The notes beneath the pieces are model-generated. The model was given only the letters and a program-made list of their open reading frames with translations. It was not told the origin of the DNA and did not search any database. A DNA stretch of 64,000 nt, taken from NCBI GenBank assembly GCA_022393335.1, contig JAJEKB010021302.1, positions 1,666,959-1,730,958 of the forward strand, given 5' to 3'. Source of the DNA: Macrotrachela quadricornifera (taxonomy: Eukaryota > Rotifera > Eurotatoria > Philodinida > Philodinidae). Positions 11,369-23,732 of this stretch are shown here, piece by piece. Position numbers and translations under genes: made by a program. Each line of letters starts with the position of its first letter. Positions within the stretch are counted from its first letter, which is position 1.

Positions 11369-14199
11369 TTATAGATTTCTCCATTCCTTTCTATCGTTAG
11401 CAATCCTTTTTAGGTGCGCATATCCATTTTTCTTTGTTAAATCATCGAGCATTTTGATCCTTTTTCTTCCTCTCTTTCTTTCCCCATCTACTGTTCCCTC
11501 AATCACATCTTTTAGTAAACTATCTCCTCTCAGTACATGGCCTATCCAATTTCTTTTTCTTATTCTTATTTTTTCTAACAGAGTCCTCTCCTCTCCTATT
11601 CGTTCTAAAATCTTAACATTGCTCACTCTATCCCTCCAGCTTATGTTTAACATTCTTCTCCACATCCACATTTCGAAAGCTTCTAGCTTTTTCCTTTCGT
11701 ACTCCTTTAATGTCCAAGTTTCAGCTCCATACAACAGTACGCTCCAAACAAAGCACCTTGCTAATCTCTTCCTTAATTTTAGGTCTAATGATCCGCATAA
11801 GACTCTCCTCATTCTTGTAAAAGCCTCTTTTGCAATTCCTATTCTTGCTCTTACATCTTTCTCACATCTCCAATCCTCTGTTAAGAAACTACCTAAATAT
11901 TTTAAACTGCTAACCTGCTCCACTCTTATACCATCTATATGCAGCTTAATGTTTTCATCACTTCTTATGCTCATTGCCTTAGTTTTCTTTGCGTTAACTT
12001 TCATTCCATATGTTTTACATGCCTTTTCTAACCTTTTAATTGATATTTCTAGACTTTCCTGGTCTTCTGCTAACACTGCCATATCATCCGCAAATCTTAC
12101 ACAGCAAACCTTTTTTCCACCAATCTTTACACCCTCCATTTTCGTTCCTATTCCTCTTATCATCTCTTCCAGATAAATATTAAATAATATAGGAGATAAG
12201 CAACAACCTTGTCTGACTCCTCTACCAAGTTCTGTTCTTTTAGATTCTTTGTTACCTATCTTAACTACCACTCTTTGTTCCTTATACAAGTTTCTAATCA
12301 ATCTTCTTTCTTTCCATTCTATTCCTTTATTTTTTAATATTTCGAGGAGCTTGTCCCAGTTCACCCTGTCAAATGCTTTTTCTAGATCTACAAAACAAAT
12401 TACGAAAGTTTTATTTCGTTCTGTTAATCTTTCTCATATTACTCTCATTAGTCCTATTGCATCCCTAGTGCCTCTGCCTTTCCTAAAACCAAACTGTTCT
12501 TCTCCCAGATGCATATCTAGTCTACCTCGCAACCTTCGACCTACTACCCTCAATAATACTTTTGCTGCATGTGAAATTAAACTAATTGTTCTAAAATCCT
12601 CACATTTACTGGCTCCCGCTTTCTTTTCTATAGGTATTAACAGCGTTTCTAAAAATTCTTTGGGCCACAAACCAGTTTCGTAAATTTTTCTACACACATC
12701 TATTAGAGCTTTCTTTCCTTCGTCTTTCATACTTTTGAGAAACTCGATGGGTATACCGTCTACTCCTACCGCTTTCTTACACTTCATTTCTGTAACAGAC
12801 ATTTCTATTTCGCTCTCTAATATTGAGAATCCTACATCCTCTACTACACCTTCTCTTACACATTCTTCCCATCTATTAATTGTGTCATTATCTTCTATCA
12901 ACTTCTTTCCATCTCTTGATTCAACAGATCTTACGTTTCCACTTTTACGTTTCAACCACGCTAGTTTCTTTACTTTTCCATACATCAAATCGTACCTACC
13001 ACGTTTTTCTAAGCTTTCTATTATTTCACGCTCTCTTTCTAACCATTCCTGTCTTGCCTTTTCTGTCTCTCTCCTTAACTCATTGTTTAACCTTCTATAT
13101 TGTAACGTGCCCCTCTCACTATTAACATTTTTCCATTTTCTTCTTTCATCCATCTTTTCTATCATTTTTTCACTAACCCATGGTTTTCTGGCTTTCACAT
13201 TTTCTTTAAAACCTACCACTTCGCTTGTTCTAGCTTTTTTTCCATAACATTTCCAAAATCTTCTGTAACAACTTTTAGTTTCTCTAAGTTCCATCTTTTC
13301 CTTACTAAAGCTCTCTTAACCTTTTTTAACCTGAGTTCCATTTCTACAATAACTAAATTGTGGTCCGAGCCTATATCTGCTCCAGGGTGTGCACATGCTC
13401 TCTTTATACTATTCCTAAACCTTTCTTGGACCAAAACATAATCTATTTGATATCTAGCCTTGTCACCAGGAGCCTTCCAAGTATACCTTCTTCTTAAATG
13501 GTTTTTAAGCCATGTATTTGTTATTATTAGTTTATTTTCTCTACAAAAATTAACTAGCATATCTCCTCTCTCATTCCGAACTCCATACCCAAAATTACCT
13601 ACGATCTTATCCTCCTTTCCTTCACCTACAACTGCATTCATGTCTCCCATCACTACAATACAGCTATCCTTCTCTTCTCTTCTTATCAACTCTTCTATTT
13701 GTAAATATAGTTCTTCTATCTCTTCATCTGTATGCGTACTGATGGGCATATATACTTGGATAATCACTACATCTTTGGGCTCCGCTCTTAATCTTATCAT
13801 CATAAGCCTATCGTTAACTAATTCTATACTTTTTACGCAATTTCTCACTATTTTGCCTAAAACGATCGCTACCCCATTCTGGCCCTTTGCTTTGCCTGAG
13901 AATATTACCTTAACCTCACCGCTTGTGAACTCACCACAACCCTCATATCTAACTTCACACAACCCAACTACATCTAACTTTTTCCTTTCCATCTCTTTTT
14001 TCAAATTCTCAAGTTTTCCTGCTCGTAACATCGTTCTAACATTCCATGTACCGATTGTTAGTTTCTTTCCTTTGGTTAGGGGGTTTCGCTGGATGACGAC
14101 CTGAGAAGCCCCTGTTCTCCTCTTGCCGGGCAAGACACTCATACTAAATTTCTGAGTCCCAACGCCACCTAGTGCTATATCATTATTACTGCTATCCAT
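11369..14199 (-). pseudogene. RTE-like non-LTR retrotransposon: endonuclease + reverse transcriptase, disrupted
   Basis: Three minus frames make one polyprotein of roughly 940 residues, the usual size for RTE-type elements. 14199-13213 is the AP-like endonuclease (TIGTWNVRTMLRAGKLENL near residue 47, GDMNAVVG, and SDHNLVIVEM near its end). 13294-12434 and 12364-11369 are reverse transcriptase, with LGEEQFGFRKGRGTRDA, GVRQGCCLSPILFN, and the catalytic box as FADDMAVL. The C-terminus has the WIGHVLRGD / GRKRIKMLDDL signature typical of such elements. Two lesions: a frameshift near 13220 between endonuclease and RT, and one in-frame TGA near 12422 between RT blocks. Otherwise conserved, so probably a fairly recent, inactivated copy. 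Plus-strand frames here are antisense shadows. Confidence 0.9.
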
Positions 14200-14474
14200 A
14201 TTTGCTGGGAAAGTTAGTTAGAGTGGTTTTCCCTTTGCCTGCTCTAACCCTTTGGTCCACGACCCTTTATTCATTATTCAGAGCAACCCTTTAGGACTTC
14301 CCTCATCCGCCACCCGAGGGACGCGCCTGGTAGGGGTTAGGTCCCCTTGTTTGATCCGGAAAGAGCAATTGTTTAAGCTAATGCGAAGAGTGTCGGCCTT
14401 AGTCTTATGGCGGATAATCTCTCACAGCATTAACATAACAATTCCTCTCACTAGATCAGACCAGGATCTTTAAC
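14200..14474 (-). mobile_element. Probable 5' untranslated part of the LINE
   Basis: Relatively GC-rich sequence immediately upstream (on the minus strand) of the endonuclease start, unlike the AGGATCCT repeat beyond 14475. An in-frame stop lies a few codons upstream of the chosen ATG, supporting that start. The exact 5' end was not determined and no target duplication was identified. Confidence 0.45.
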
Positions 14475-15295
14475 TAATACACATATAATTCTTGCCAAAG
14501 CTCTCATAGCAGGTTTTAGGACATAACTAAAACTCATACACAGTTAACTAGATCGTATCTATAATTCGTGTTAGGATTCTATAAAGAATTTGAAGTTAAT
14601 CCTAGAAAGATCCTGAAATTTTGGTTCATCAGATAAGTTGAAGAGGAACTATAGAAAATTTTGAAAGCAACCATCTTTCATTCTTGACAGGATCCTGACA
14701 ATATATATTCTTGAAGGGTCTTTTATACTTTTTCAAGTGAAGACGAATGAATACAACATTTATTATCCTTCAAAGATCTTAGTCAGATCCTTTAATTTTC
14801 ATTCTGATTAGAACTGGTGCAAGTCTGAAAGCATCTATTCTTAAAAGGTTCTGAAGATATTCCTAACAGGAACCTTTCCGGATTACTAAGCCTTCCTTCA
14901 TAATAATTCTTTCATTTTGTTGCTAAGGTCCTAGTCTGATATGTTAAAGAACTTGATAAGATTTATTGGTGAGGATTTAGTTGAGACCTAGGTGTAAATC
15001 TAAACGAATCTTGTCAAAAAAATACTTCTTCATAATCTTTTGAAGATCTTTTCATGGAATTACAAGAAATCCTGGCAGGATTCTTCATCGACAATTCAGG
15101 AATATATCTGAGCAAGAACCTGAAAAAATCCTGCACAGGATCCTGCTGAAATTGGGAAAATCCTAGAAGCCGGATTCATCAGGATTGGAAGCAGGATCTT
15201 GAATAAAACTTGAAGGGATCTTTGAGATTCAGGATCCTGAAAGATCCTTCCAGGGTTTCGCAAGGAATGAGCAGGATTGAGACTAGGAATATTTA
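14475..15295. repeat. AGGATCCT-rich dispersed repeat region, right part
   Basis: Continues the left part: repeated AGGATCCTG, TCCTGAAA, GATCTTGA and related words, densest at 15120-15280. No gene. Confidence 0.55.
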
Positions 15296-15302
15296 AAGGA
15301 CA

Positions 15303-17150
15303 ACTGCTGTTAATGCATGTTTTCGGCCCTAAAAACTAAGACTCAAGACCCACATATTCTGAATCAGCATCGAATTCTGAGTAGGATAGCGTTTAAAAAT
15401 TTTTTCAAAAAGTATGATCCCTGAGGTAGGGTACGGAAAAATCAAAAAAAAAATTTTCTCAATTTGATCAAAATACTGCTTAGTCCTACACAGTAAGCCA
15501 CACTGATCATAAATACCGCAGTTAACACCCCTCATAATGCTTTACTGTCAAATAACCGCTAAAATAAAAAACAACTGTGAACCCTATTTTTCTCAATTGT
15601 CCTCTCAGTTGATAGCAATAAGGCCTAGAATGTGCTGAACAAGTGTAATCTTACGTAATTCACTGTGCTCTATCTGATTTCGAAAGAATTAGGCTGATCA
15701 AGTGTAATCTTAATCAACTAAATACAAATAACCGGCCCGATTACCCATGGGTAATTATACTCAACTTTGCCGATACCAGAACGGATACTTAGAAGCGGCG
15801 AACAAAAAATATATTTTTGCCGAAGATACATAACACAATGCTCTTTCTAATGATATATTTCTTTAACCGATTTTTCATGCAGAAAGTTCCTATCCAACCT
15901 CATCAATCTGACCCATCAGAATGCGTTTTTCGCCAAAATTACAATATTCGAAGAGCTTGATCTTAAACAAGATCCAGTGTATAGCAGTCAAATTTGTATG
16001 GTTTTAAACTAGATACTAACGAGGGAACATCGCCAACTATCCAATCCCTTTTGAGCTCGAACTTTGTGCATAAGATAGACCCCAAAGAGGTATGAAAAAC
16101 CCCGAAATATTGAGTGCCCTTAGGCCTTCTGTTCAGAGTTATAGGCATTTTACTGGGATTTTGGCCTATGGCATGGTATATACCTAAAAATTAAATGACG
16201 GTATTTTGATCTGAGATTTCGCCCAGAGAGGGGTCTATTCGTTAGTAGAATAGCCTGAAAATTTCAGCTCAAAAGAATGTTTCCTTCTCAAGATATTAAA
16301 CTCCCAAAATATAGAAAATTCCAGCATTATTTGTCGTATACAAGTCATTTTTGGAAATTTAATATCTCGAGAAGGAAACATTCGTTTGAGCTGAAATTTT
16401 CAGGCAATTCTACTAACGAATAGACCCCTCTCTGGGCGAAATCTCAGATCAAAATACCGTCATTTAATTTTTAGGTATATACCATGCCATAGGCCAAAAT
16501 CCCAGTAAAATGCCTATAACTCTGAACAGAAGGCCTAAGGGCACTCAATATTTCGGGGTTTTTCATACCTCTTTGGGGCCTATCTTATGCACAAAGTCCG
16601 AGCTCAAAAGGGATTGGACAGTTGGCGATGTTCCCTCGTCAGTATCCGTTCTGGTATCGGCAAAGTTGAGTATAATTACCCATGGGTAATCGGGCCGGTT
16701 ATTTGTATTTAGTTGATTAAGATTACACTTGATCAGCCTAATTCTTTCGAAATCAGATAGAGCACAGTGAATTACGTAAGATTACACTTGTTCAGCACAT
16801 TCTAGGCCTTATTGCTATCAACTGAGAGGACAATTGAGCAAAAATAGGGTTCACAGTTGTTTTTTATTTTAGCGGTTATTTGACAGTAAAACATTATGGG
16901 GGGTTTTAATTGCGGTATTTGTGATCAGTGTGGCTTACTGTGTAGGACTAAGCAGTATTTTGATCAAATTGAGAAAAAAAATTTTTTGATTTTTCCGTAC
17001 CCTATCTCAGGGATCATATTTTTTAGAAAAATCTTTTTTTTGGATCTTAAAAAGTTTTAAACGCTATCCTACTCAGAATTCGATACTGATTCGGAATATG
17101 TGGGTCTCAAGTCTTCATTTTTTGGGCCGAAAACATGCCTTAACAGCACT
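15303..17150. mobile_element. 1.85-kb foldback element
   Basis: Left arm about 15303-16310 and right arm about 16345-17150 are long inverted copies with a loop of about 35 nt. Outer edges are CTGTTAATGCATGTTTTCGG and CCGAAAACATGCCTTAACAG. Inner edges are TTCTCAAGATATTAAA and TTTAATATCTCGAGAA. The arms remain highly similar. The left arm is longer because of an extra block at 15790-16011. Small frames at 15329-15535 and 15963-16148 lie in the arms and are not supported as genes. No transposase recognised. Confidence 0.85.
15790..16011. mobile_element. Extra 222-bp block in one arm, flanked by GATACT
   Basis: Sequence absent from the matching position of the other arm. GATACT occurs directly before it (15784-15789) and at its end (16012-16017). 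The other arm has a single copy (AGTATC at the equivalent point). This fits either insertion of a small element with a 6-bp target duplication or deletion from the right arm between direct repeats. Confidence 0.55.
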
Positions 17151-18483
17151 CGTCTTCTATATGGATGATTTTTGACAAAACCTTTTAAATGACCTCAAGA
17201 ATGCTTGGCAGTAAAATTAAGTTAGCTTTACATCAGCTCATATAAATGCGCTAAAAATTTGGATTAAGAGGTTTTGAATGGTGCTGAATAATATGAGAAC
17301 CTCAAATCAAAAATCTAAAATTTATTAAGTGCTTCGATATCTGATATGATGCTCGATGGGCTCAGGGAAGCTCTCTTAAATATTTACAGAAAATACTTCA
17401 TAAAATTCAAACCATCTTTTGGCATTGTTTGTGATCATTTTGTATCATTATAATTCTGTTAATTTGATCATATTTTAGTATGATTTTCCTATGCTTACCC
17501 CTGTTTCAGTATTCGTTTTATCTTCTGTCTATTCATATCGGTCTTTGCTAATTACCTGTTAAAATATTGTATTAATATTGAATCGAATACCTTGCTATCT
17601 AAAACTTGCTTTTTTTTTGCTATTGCGAAATATTACTTTTTTTCACCTTTATATTAATTGTTATGCTTCATTAATCAAGCAATATTTTTTCCCAACTATC
17701 TTACAAAAAATACCCATTTACAACACATCATATTACACACACATTTTTTTCCCTTTCTTTTCAACTAAGAGAAGGGATGCGTGTTGTATATCTTGATGAT
17801 ATTGTATATAAAAAAAAATGTTTCGCAAAAAAAAATAGTATTATTGATAAACAAGCAAAAAACTCCAAACGATAATTGATAAACTATTATTTCAAAATAT
17901 CGAGTTTTTATATACAAGTAACACTCGTCAAAGGTGACTTGCTTAACCCTCGACTGAATTCATTTTATCTATTTCGAGACTCATTGATAGATAAATGGTC
18001 GATAAATGTGACGCTATAACCGCCTCAGCGTGAACGAGTCTCCCACATTTTATGATTTCTAAAACCAAAACTATCAATCTTAAATACGAAAAATATCAAG
18101 TGCTCACGATTTTCTCGTCATAAATAACATCTTTTGACTTTTATGATGCATTGATAGAGCATTACCATGAGTTGCCTAGACTATACTACAACCGCAGTTC
18201 ATAACGAGAAACTGAGACAAAACGTAACGTTTCCATTGACTTCAGCTAAGTTATTTTAGCTTGTCCTCGTATCCGGAGCAAACACACACACAGAATTATA
18301 TTTTTGATATGACTCCCCCTCTCAACCAAGAAAACAGGAATAAAATACCTCGCCCAAACTTTTCATTGAGATTTCCCGTAGCGTTTGTCCGTTACGATCT
18401 CCTGATATAAGAAAAAATGTATGATGTTCAGAGTTAAGTGAGCAGAATTTCGGAATAACAACAAGTAAATAACACCATATTAG
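17151..18483. other. Intergenic, no gene seen
   Basis: AT-rich with no supported frame. At 17916-17957 the sequence ACAAGTAACACTCGTC...TTAACCCTCGACTG is a diverged copy of the terminal repeat of the MITE at 57430-57653. No matching right end was found nearby. Confidence 0.45.
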
Positions 18484-19598
18484 GTAGTGGCGTAACCACC
18501 AGGGGGGGCACGGGGGTGCAATACCCCCCCCCCTGTAAAATTTTTAATTCGAAACGAGCGGACGCTTCTAGGTTTACATCATAAGATGTTCTCGTGGTGG
18601 CCTTGGAGAAAATGTGTCTTTATACATCGGAGAAAATAGAAACTTTAGTTTTCTACAACCATCGCGAGCATGGCCGCCTTCGACGGCAACAATGCTGAGA
18701 CTAGTGATTGATAGGATCAGTTTTTGAGGATTTTATACGATTGTGGCAAGCTCAAAACCTTCTATCCAGCAAAAATGGTCATTTTTCAAAGAAAACTGTC
18801 GTATCGGCTGAAGAAAACTTGCATTTTATTATGAGTAGTCGATAAACAACTTGGTCATCTTTGTAAAATAAATATCTTTGATATTTCTGAGTTTCTCAAA
18901 GTTTTTGGCATCTTTTCAAAGCACAACTTTTTTTTAGAAAAGTGATGTTGAGAGATATCAAGGATGGCTATTTCTAACTGAGAAATTTGTCTGAACTGGT
19001 TGCCAAAGTCTTTTTCCATGTTGAAAAGCATTATTTTTAAAAAATCATTCTCAGCTTGACCGCCTTCAGCAGCATATATATTGAGAAATTTTCAAGCGAA
19101 ACAGCAGTTTTCATTAACATTTTCACACATTCTTTACAGATATCTCTTCTAAACACCAGAATTAGTGAGGAAATGCCAAACAAAACTGCTATTTTGGTCA
19201 AAAATCTCGACAAAGCCGCTAGTAACGAAAGTACTGAGTACTATGTCTGTTTTATTCAAAAAATTGGTGCTTTTAGAAGATTTTTATATAGTTGCGAATC
19301 CTTACAAAAAAGGTAAAATTTTTTTCTAAATCCTGCAAAAGCTTTCGCTTCGCGAAAAATTTATGCAATTCTTTGGTAATTTATAGAGCTTCTCGAACGC
19401 CAAAATCTTTGCATGAAATTCCACTAGAAACAGCAAGATTTTTTGGGCTTTTCAATATTGGAAAAATTGGCTTGTGTTCTTATGCGAAAAACTTTTGGAC
19501 ATCTCTGGGCACAAAAAAACTTTTTCATCCGTCGCAAAAACTCTGAGAGGAGCAATGCCCCCCCCCCTGTAATTTTTTTCTGGTTACGCCACTACCTC
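18484..19598. mobile_element. TIR element with GTAGTGGCGTAACCA ends
   Basis: Left end GGTAGTGGCGTAACCACC followed by a G-rich run; right end, after a C-rich run, CTGGTTACGCCACTACC. The terminal repeats are about 16 bp. The interior has frames at 19056-19628 (+) with no recognisable transposase, so non-autonomous. No clear target duplication. Superfamily not assigned; hAT-like ends of this general kind exist, but this is inference. Confidence 0.6.
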
Positions 19599-20020
19599 AA
19601 TCTAGTACCTAGCATCAAAAATAGGTGAAAATGGACCTCAGAGTAAATGGTGTGGGCTTTATTACTTTGCGATTTGATTCATACTCAGAGCCATTATTTT
19701 AGAGTAACTCGCAATCACTAAGAGCTACAAAATTTGCAAAGAGAAGAGGCTGCGGAAAACCTGCCACGTTAATAACATGAAGCATACAATGTGTTACATA
19801 TGGCTACTAATAATGTTTAATGAAATATAACTGAATAAACTAATTGTGAGATAAACTAATTCATGAATTATTTATTTATTTCACACAAAAAATAGAGTGA
19901 AGCTTTCTATCACTATCAAAGGGTCATTTTCAACACTAAAGTTACATTAAAAAAATGTGTACATTATTTATAAAACAATTTCTGTTTATTATTTCTTTTT
20001 GTTTTATTGTTCCAGTGTAA

Positions 20021-21411
20021 TCTATATAATAATGCTTAGTGTCTGTCCGTCTGTTAACAGGTCAAAGGATAAAGGTCGCATAAGGCAATGGGGGAAATAG
20101 CAAAGGCTATCCTGTGAGGGTATCTATAGGTCCTCGAGAGTTGTCCTATGGCCACATCTATGAGTCTTCAAGAGCTATTATATAAAGGTACCCATAAGTT
20201 CACAAGGGCCATAAGACTATAAGGGAGTAAGGGATAAGGAGATAAAGATATAAGGATATACGAGGTAATAGGCTAAAGCTAAAGGGGCATAAGAGATAAT
20301 ATCGCAAAAATATAACGATGAGCGCGTATACGGCTACGAGCGTAAGAGGCTATAAGATCTATATATATGTTGCAGGGGAATTTAAAATTCCCCTAGGGGA
20401 AAATAAAATTTTAATCTCCCCTAGAGCAAATTAAAATTTCAATTTCCTCTATAGGTGAAATTGAAATTCTCCTAGACAGCAATAAATACATCGTTATTTT
20501 TATTCACATCTATTTCATATCACCGTAAAGATTATTTTATTATCTATCAAAATGACATAATCTCTAAAACTCCATAATCCTTCAAAAACGCATAATCTTA
20601 CAAAGAAAAGCAATATAAATGACTTTAAATGGAACAAACTACACGTCAATACGTACAAAAATCATTCGATATTTACACAAGCAGGTTTCTTTTTTGGATG
20701 ACATTTGTTGCAACATTTGTCATTTTTAGCTTTACATGGGCAAGATTTCGTTGTATATTTACCACTGGAATTACATGTTTCTGCAACTGGATTTATACCT
20801 ACTAAAACATACTCTTTACATGCTTGTGTAAATATCGAATGATTTTTGTACGTATTGACGTGTAGTTTGTTCCATTTAAAGTCATTTATGTTGCTTTTCT
20901 TTGTAAGATTATGCGTTTTTGAAGGATTATGGAGTTTTAGAGATTATGTCATTTTGATAGATAATAAAATAATCTTTACGGTGATATGAAATAGATATGA
21001 ATAAAAATAACGATGTATTTATTGCTGTCTAGGAAAATTTCAATTTCACCTATAGAGGAAATTGAAATTTTAATTTGCCCTAGGGGAAACTAAAATGTTC
21101 GATTCTTCTTTATAAAATCATAGGAAAGAAAAGTATTTCAATCTCCCCTATAGAGGAAACTAAAATTTTAATATGCCCTAGGAGAAATTAAAATCTTGGT
21201 TTCGTCTTCAAAAAACCAAAGAAAAAAAAGAATTTTAATTTGCTCTAGGGGAGATTAAAATTTTAATTTCCCCTAGGGGAATTTTAAATTCCCCTGCAAC
21301 ATATATATAATGCGAACTGACTGATTGTCTATTACGAAATCAAGACTAAACGATAGATGTGAAGCTTTAGAGTAAAAATGCATTCATACAGTGTGCACGA
21401 GCTCTTGCTAG
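20021..21411 (+). mobile_element. Helitron-like non-autonomous element nested in foldback
   Basis: Begins TCTATATAATAATGC after an A and ends TTGCTAG before a T, consistent with Helitron insertion between A and T. The 5' stretch (GTGTCTGTCCGTCTGTTAAC, then AGGTCAAAGG) is shared with the element at 25250. The terminal hairpin is weak (GTGCAC/GAGCTC words only). The interior holds an inverted repeat, 20358-20693 versus 20821-21308; the right inner arm is longer by about 150 bp of extra CCCCTAGGGGA/TTAAAATT units. No helicase coding sequence. Confidence 0.5.
20665..20938 (-). pseudogene. Cys-rich coding remnant in palindrome loop
   Basis: A stop-free minus frame of about 85 codons without an ATG crosses the loop (20694-20820) of the inner palindrome. 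It reads with a Cys/His cluster, SCPCKAKNDKCCNKCHPKKK, preceded by QACKEYVLVGINPVAETC. Cys-rich tails of this style occur at the ends of some DDE transposases, so it may be a captured transposase fragment. I cannot assign the family; the feature is short and may be decayed. Confidence 0.35.
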
Positions 21412-21857
21412 TGTTCCAATAATTAGACGAAAAAAGCAACAAAACAAAAAGAAATAATAAACAGAAATTGTTTTATAAATAATGTACACATTTTTTTAAT
21501 GTAACTTTAGTGTTGAAAATGACCCTTTGATAGTGATAGAAAGCTTCACTCTATTTTTTGTGTGAAATAAATAAATAATTCATGAATTAGTTTATCTCAC
21601 AATTAGTTTATTCATTTATAACTCATTAAACAATATTCGTATCCGTATATAACACATTGTATGCTTCATGTTATTAACGTGGCAGGTTTTCCGCAGCCTC
21701 TTCTCTTTGCAAATTTTGTAGCTCTTAGTGATTGCGAGTTACTCTAAAATAATGGCTCTGAGTATGAATCAAATCGCAAAGTAATAAAGCCCACACCATT
21801 TACTCTGAGGTCCATTTTCACCTATTTTTGATGCTAGATACCGGATTGAGGAAGCAA

Positions 21858-22403
21858 AGGAGAAGTCTAACCGATCAAGTTGGAATTTTTGGGGATGACC
21901 ACTATGATTATAGCAAACATGTCCCTAAAATGCCCCCTGTCCTTTAAGAACTGAGTATGTATGTTGAAGTTTGTCTCAAATTATTTTCAGTCTTGATTTT
22001 TCAGAAAGCAAAAATAACTGAAAAAAATTCATTTATTAGTTTCATATTGTCTTCATCTCATCTCATAACTTTAATGTAAAATACACGTTTTCTTTTCAAA
22101 TACTCAAGATGAAAATGGTTCTGTTTTTTTTCATTAGTATAGAAATTGATTATTAGAATCGACATCAACAGGTGAAGGAAAGCAAAAAATAACATATGAA
22201 TTTCCGTATGTGCTCCCCAGTTTTTTCTGTTCTTGTCATTACTATAACGTTTCTCTTGTATTTTTATTGTAAGTATGCCGTAGAACATGACCATGTGCAG
22301 ATGTGTAAGGAAGTAAACGGCTTGTTTTTATGGTTTTTTTCTGTTGAATATCAAAAGAGGGTGCAAATCTTTTTCTTTTAAGTTGTCTTTCACCATTTTT
22401 CAG
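21858..22403. other. Intergenic, no gene seen
   Basis: No supported frame. The overlapping short frames at 22058-22433 on both strands have no recognisable domain. Confidence 0.4.
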
Positions 22404-23356
22404 GGGTATTAGTAATTTATGCGAACACCACAAACACCTACTTTGTCCTACTATTAGAAAAAATATAAAATTTTGCTATTAGTCCTCCAGGAGTTCATTT
22501 TTAGTGAGAAAAAAATTTTTTTAAATATACATGATTCGATACAATTTTTCACACTGATTCCGATTATGCCATTTATTTCACTTTTAAATCGAGTCATCGT
22601 AATAAAAATCGTTTAGTATGAACCAACTTTTCAGTCTTTTATCTAATTTAGCCACTGAATAAGGAAAAAGTTCAATTTTCTCAACAATAAAACAGAATCT
22701 TAAACAATAAAATATATACTTTTGTAGCTCACGATTTTAATGAGGTAGGACACTTGCTTTTTATCACTTCCTATAAAAAACTAGAGAAGTTTACAAGATT
22801 AATCACAAATATGTACTTTTGAGCATATGAAAATGTGTATGTTTGATATTATTTTTTAACGTCTTTTGGCTTTGAATCTAACCAAATGGCATTTTTTAAT
22901 TCAGCTTTACGTGCTAATTTAGAATATGATATTTAAAGCAAGTTTCACACAATAAATGGCGCTGGAACTTAACAATTTCTGTAAAAGAAGTGAAATATGA
23001 CTGAATGTACAATATTGTTAGTGATCCAAATTGTTTACCGTTGTTCTCAGCCAAACAGCGATCAAATAGAAGTAAAAATTATATATTCGTGGTCAACATT
23101 CGACGCTCTATCGAATCATATATAAACGAACGAAAACAAAAATCGACTCCAATTTTGCATTAGTTGCACCTTACATGTTTTTCCTATATTCTAAAGTTTT
23201 TTCAAGATAAATATATTTATAAAGATATTTGAATCATATATTAATGAGAAGATTACATGTTTTTGTGAGTGTTTGTGAAGATAAATTGGATGCGATTCTT
23301 TTGTTCATGAAGACCTTTTCGGGTGTTTGTGGTGTTCGCATAAAATACTAATACCC
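22404..23356. mobile_element. 0.95-kb element with 35-bp terminal inverted repeats
   Basis: The left end GGGTATTAGTAATTTATGCG + AACACCACAAACACC matches the complement of the right end, which finishes AAAATACTAATACCC, with about two mismatches over 35 bp. The interior is AT-rich and without coding potential. No target duplication was obvious. Confidence 0.7.
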
Positions 23357-23732
23357 GTCTTTTAGTGTTTTACTGTCTTTATAACTGTTCATTTGATTTT
23401 TCTCTTAATAAATTTGTGATAGGTTTAAGCCAAAAAAATATGCAAGTTACATTCGTATAGTTGCTAGAGAAAAATGAAAAAAACAACATGCAAGCAATTC
23501 ACTACTTTTTATGAAATATAATAAAAAGCGCAATATATAATTGCTTCTATAAGGCTTTCAAACTTCACTGTTTGTCTAACATATTTGCATTTCTTCATAT
23601 GGAGAAAAAAATTGCATCATCAAAATAAATTTTTATAATATAACGTATACAAACGAACATCTAAAAAGAAACAAATTATTTTAGACAGCACACACACACA
23701 CACACACATATAATTCGAAAAAAGCAGCATCA
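23357..23732. promoter_or_regulatory. Upstream region of F-box gene with (CA)n microsatellite
   Basis: AT-rich sequence preceding the F-box start, with a CA repeat at about 23689-23708 just upstream. No promoter motif can be called with confidence. Confidence 0.25.

Larger units (their letters stand above)
19597..21857. mobile_element. Foldback element hosting nested elements
   Basis: Outer arms 19597-20013 and about 21438-21857 are inverted copies: the left edge CCTCAATCTAGTACCTAGCA pairs with the right edge TGCTAGATACCGGATTGAGG. Between them sit the Helitron-like unit and an inner palindrome (separate entries). The left arm abuts the preceding TIR element. Confidence 0.8.

Noticed and set aside
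11454..14104. Several long plus-strand open frames
   Set aside because: Antisense shadows of the minus-strand LINE; they have no domains, while the minus strand has clear endonuclease and RT motifs.
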